Below are positions 21,391 to 22,720 of a stretch of DNA of 22,720 bases, in pieces; position 1 is the first letter of the stretch; every line of letters begins with the position of its first letter. Origin of the DNA: a virus; IMG/VR virus record IMGVR_UViG_3300042934_000216, positions 1 through 22,720 of that record, one strand, 5' to 3'. The notes below the pieces were generated by a model. It was not told where the DNA came from, ran no database searches, and was given only the letters and a program-made list of their open reading frames with translations. Position numbers and translations under genes: made by a program.

Positions 21391-21417
21391 AAAGCCTCCG
21401 CACGTCGGGGGCTTTTT
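21391..21417 (+). terminator. rho-independent terminator before the endolysin
   Basis: AAAGCCTCCG (21391-21400) pairs with CGGGGGCTTT (21406-21415), one G-T, loop CACGT, ending in a run of five T. It separates the structural/HTH genes from the lysis genes, yet the endolysin ribosome site starts only 8 bases later. Confidence 0.85.
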
Positions 21418-21436
21418 GCATGCCTGGAGGTACCCG

Positions 21437-22393
21437 ATGCCCACGTACAGCAACGGGTACATCCCCGAAAACCTGCTCGTCATCTTCAAACGCGGATGGA
21501 GCAAGATCGACGGCGACTGGTACTGGGGACTCCCCGCAGCAACCTACGCCAGACACCTAGCCCTCGTCGCCCTCGCCCGCAAACGAAACCCCAACGTCAC
21601 GCTGACCCCCACAGCCGGGTTCTCCTGCTACCGCCCCTACTGGGCGCAAGTCATCGCACAGAAAGTGTGGGGGAACGGGGCCGCAACACCCGGAACCTCG
21701 TCACACGGCGGGTTCTGGGAGGGCCGGCAGACGCTCGCGATCGACTACCACAACTGGGGTCAGGTCTACGGGTGGAACCAGGCGGCATGGTTCGCTGACG
21801 TCCGTTCGGTCGGACTCACCCCGGGAATGATTATGCGTTCCCGCGGCTACCCCGACGAACCGTGGCACGTGATCGACCTTGACCCGTGGGGTGCTGTGCC
21901 GGCCTTCGCTGGTGTCTTCACACCGTTCGTCGGCACCCAACCAATCATCGAGGAGGAGGCCGACATGCCCCTATACATTCGCAACACGGCCCGCGGTGAC
22001 TACGCCGTGCAGCCGGGCGTCGTGAAGCACATCGCCAACCAGAACGTGCTCAACATCCTCATGGCGGCGAACCCTGCCGCGGTGAAGCGTGTCGATGTCG
22101 CCGACCAGAACCTTGACGCTGTTCTCGGTGGCATCGGTGGGATCAGCCCGGCCGAGATTGCCGCGCTCCCCGCGAACGGGCTCTGGGTGTCGGGACAGCT
22201 CACGTCGAACCCGACCCTCGACTACGGCAGCTCACGGCCGAGGCAGGAAGTCGTGCTGCGCTCGATGGACGGGAAGCTCGATGCGCTCCTCGGGCCTGAC
22301 CTCGCGGCACGTGTCGAAGCGCAACTCGCGGATGAGTTCGCGGCGATCCCTGACGCCGTGATCGACGAGCAGCGCGATCGGCTCGAGTCGTGA
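21437..22393 (+). CDS. endolysin, M15-type D-Ala-D-Ala carboxypeptidase/endopeptidase
   Basis: A 318-residue protein from ATG 21437 with TGGAGG at 21425-21430. The N-terminal domain has the M15/VanY zinc motifs: S-S-H90 in TPGTSSHGG, Asp103 in LAIDYHNW, and E141-P-W-H144, giving ligands His90, Asp103, His144 and catalytic Glu141. It would cut peptide cross-links of peptidoglycan. From about residue 175 a second domain begins (MPLYIRNTARGDYAVQPGVV); it may bind the cell wall but I do not recognise it. There is no signal peptide, so export needs the holin. Confidence 0.88.
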   Translation: MPTYSNGYIPENLLVIFKRGWSKIDGDWYWGLPAATYARHLALVALARKRNPNVTLTPTAGFSCYRPYWAQVIAQKVWGNGAATPGTSSHGGFWEGRQTLAIDYHNWGQVYGWNQAAWFADVRSVGLTPGMIMRSRGYPDEPWHVIDLDPWGAVPAFAGVFTPFVGTQPIIEEEADMPLYIRNTARGDYAVQPGVVKHIANQNVLNILMAANPAAVKRVDVADQNLDAVLGGIGGISPAEIAALPANGLWVSGQLTSNPTLDYGSSRPRQEVVLRSMDGKLDALLGPDLAARVEAQLADEFAAIPDAVIDEQRDRLES

Positions 22394-22620
22394 CCACGCC
22401 ACCGGATGACTCGCCCCCGTTTGTCAAGGTCACTCTCGACGTGATCTATCAGAAGCTTCTCGACGTCGACCAGAAGGTCAACCCGGTCCCGGAGATCGTC
22501 AAGGACCACGAGGGCCGCATCCGAAAGCTTGAGATCCAGACCGCTATCCAGTGGGTCGGGTTCGGGCTGCTCATTGCTGTGGTTGGTGGCGCTGGCATCA
22601 ACCTGCTCATCATCCCCTAG
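22390..22620 (+). CDS. small membrane protein of the lysis module
   Basis: A 76-residue protein; GTG 22390 overlaps the endolysin TGA (GTGA). The N-terminal half is a charged coiled coil (VIYQKLLDVDQKVNPVPEIV, KDHEGRIRKLEIQ), the C-terminal half a single membrane span (WVGFGLLIAVVGGAGINLLI). The layout is like haemolysin XhlA-type or accessory holin proteins. Likely part of the lysis cassette with the holin that follows. Confidence 0.7.
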   Translation: MTTPPDDSPPFVKVTLDVIYQKLLDVDQKVNPVPEIVKDHEGRIRKLEIQTAIQWVGFGLLIAVVGGAGINLLIIP

Positions 22621-22628
22621 GAGGAACC

Positions 22629-22720
22629 ATGTCCAAGTACGCAGACAAACAGTTCTGGGTCGACACGTTCGACCGTGCAGTGGCGACTGTCGCTCAGGCC
22701 GGTGTCGCAACCCTCACCGC
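22629..22720 (+). CDS. holin, 5' part (r1t-like)
   Basis: Starts at ATG 22629 after GGAGG (22620-22624) and runs off the window. The visible 30 residues, MSKYADKQFWVDTFDRAVAT then VAQAGVATLTA, match the start of r1t-type holins of actinophages (K-x-FW-x-D-x-x-x-RA, then an Ala-rich first membrane span). It would open the membrane for the endolysin. Confidence 0.7.
   Translation, partial: MSKYADKQFWVDTFDRAVATVAQAGVATLT

Noticed and set aside
1-22720. Integrase, immunity repressor, CRISPR array, insertion sequence
   Set aside because: None found on either strand; the temperate or lytic nature is left open.

Overview
The window is a contiguous stretch of a GC-rich, tailed double-stranded DNA phage with a siphovirus gene order. 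The codon choice, frequent GTG starts, GTGA/TGATG start-stop overlaps and protein families (SPP1-type portal, MuF-like protein carrying an intein, DUF7455-like and DUF7341-like small proteins, r1t-like holin) suggest a phage of an actinobacterial host, possibly in the Microbacteriaceae. No host marker fixes the species. I see no integrase or repressor, so lifestyle cannot be decided here.

Layout. Bases 1-4678 hold a rightward accessory module: the 3' part of a DNA cytosine methyltransferase, several Cys-rich mini-proteins, a small HTH-like protein, a metallophosphoesterase and an HNH protein, mostly translationally coupled. Bases 4640-5650 are a control/RNA block: two short leftward genes, a tRNA-Asp, and about 310 nt of structured non-coding DNA that begins with a 105-nt tRNA-like (tmRNA-like) element. 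Bases 5660-7762 are the packaging module (HNH protein, candidate cos region, small and large terminase). Bases 7774-12178 are the head module (portal, MuF-like protein, scaffold, major capsid), followed by four connector/neck genes, the major tail protein and the tail assembly chaperones with a -1 frameshift site. Then come the tape measure, distal tail and hub genes, a trimeric fibre with a self-cleaving S74-type chaperone, a collagen-like fibre, a beta-rich fibre, and finally the lysis module (M15 endolysin, membrane protein, start of a holin).

The most striking object is the MuF-like gene (9104-10654). It is interrupted in frame by a 281-residue intein (9665-10507) placed in the conserved HPG-C-D-C motif. 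The opposite strand of that same DNA carries a second, recognisable protein: an HTH plus Vsr-like nuclease, i.e. a homing endonuclease (9680-10447). Its reading frame is an exact codon-on-codon mirror of the intein, and a plausible antisense extended -10 promoter lies in the intein's last codons. The intein and its homing enzyme thus appear to share one piece of DNA on two strands instead of being fused or inserted in the usual way. Other points worth following are the tmRNA-like RNA, a methyltransferase variable region that reads as family-like protein in two frames, and a strong hairpin whose loop is complementary to the ribosome binding regions of the tail chaperone and major tail genes.
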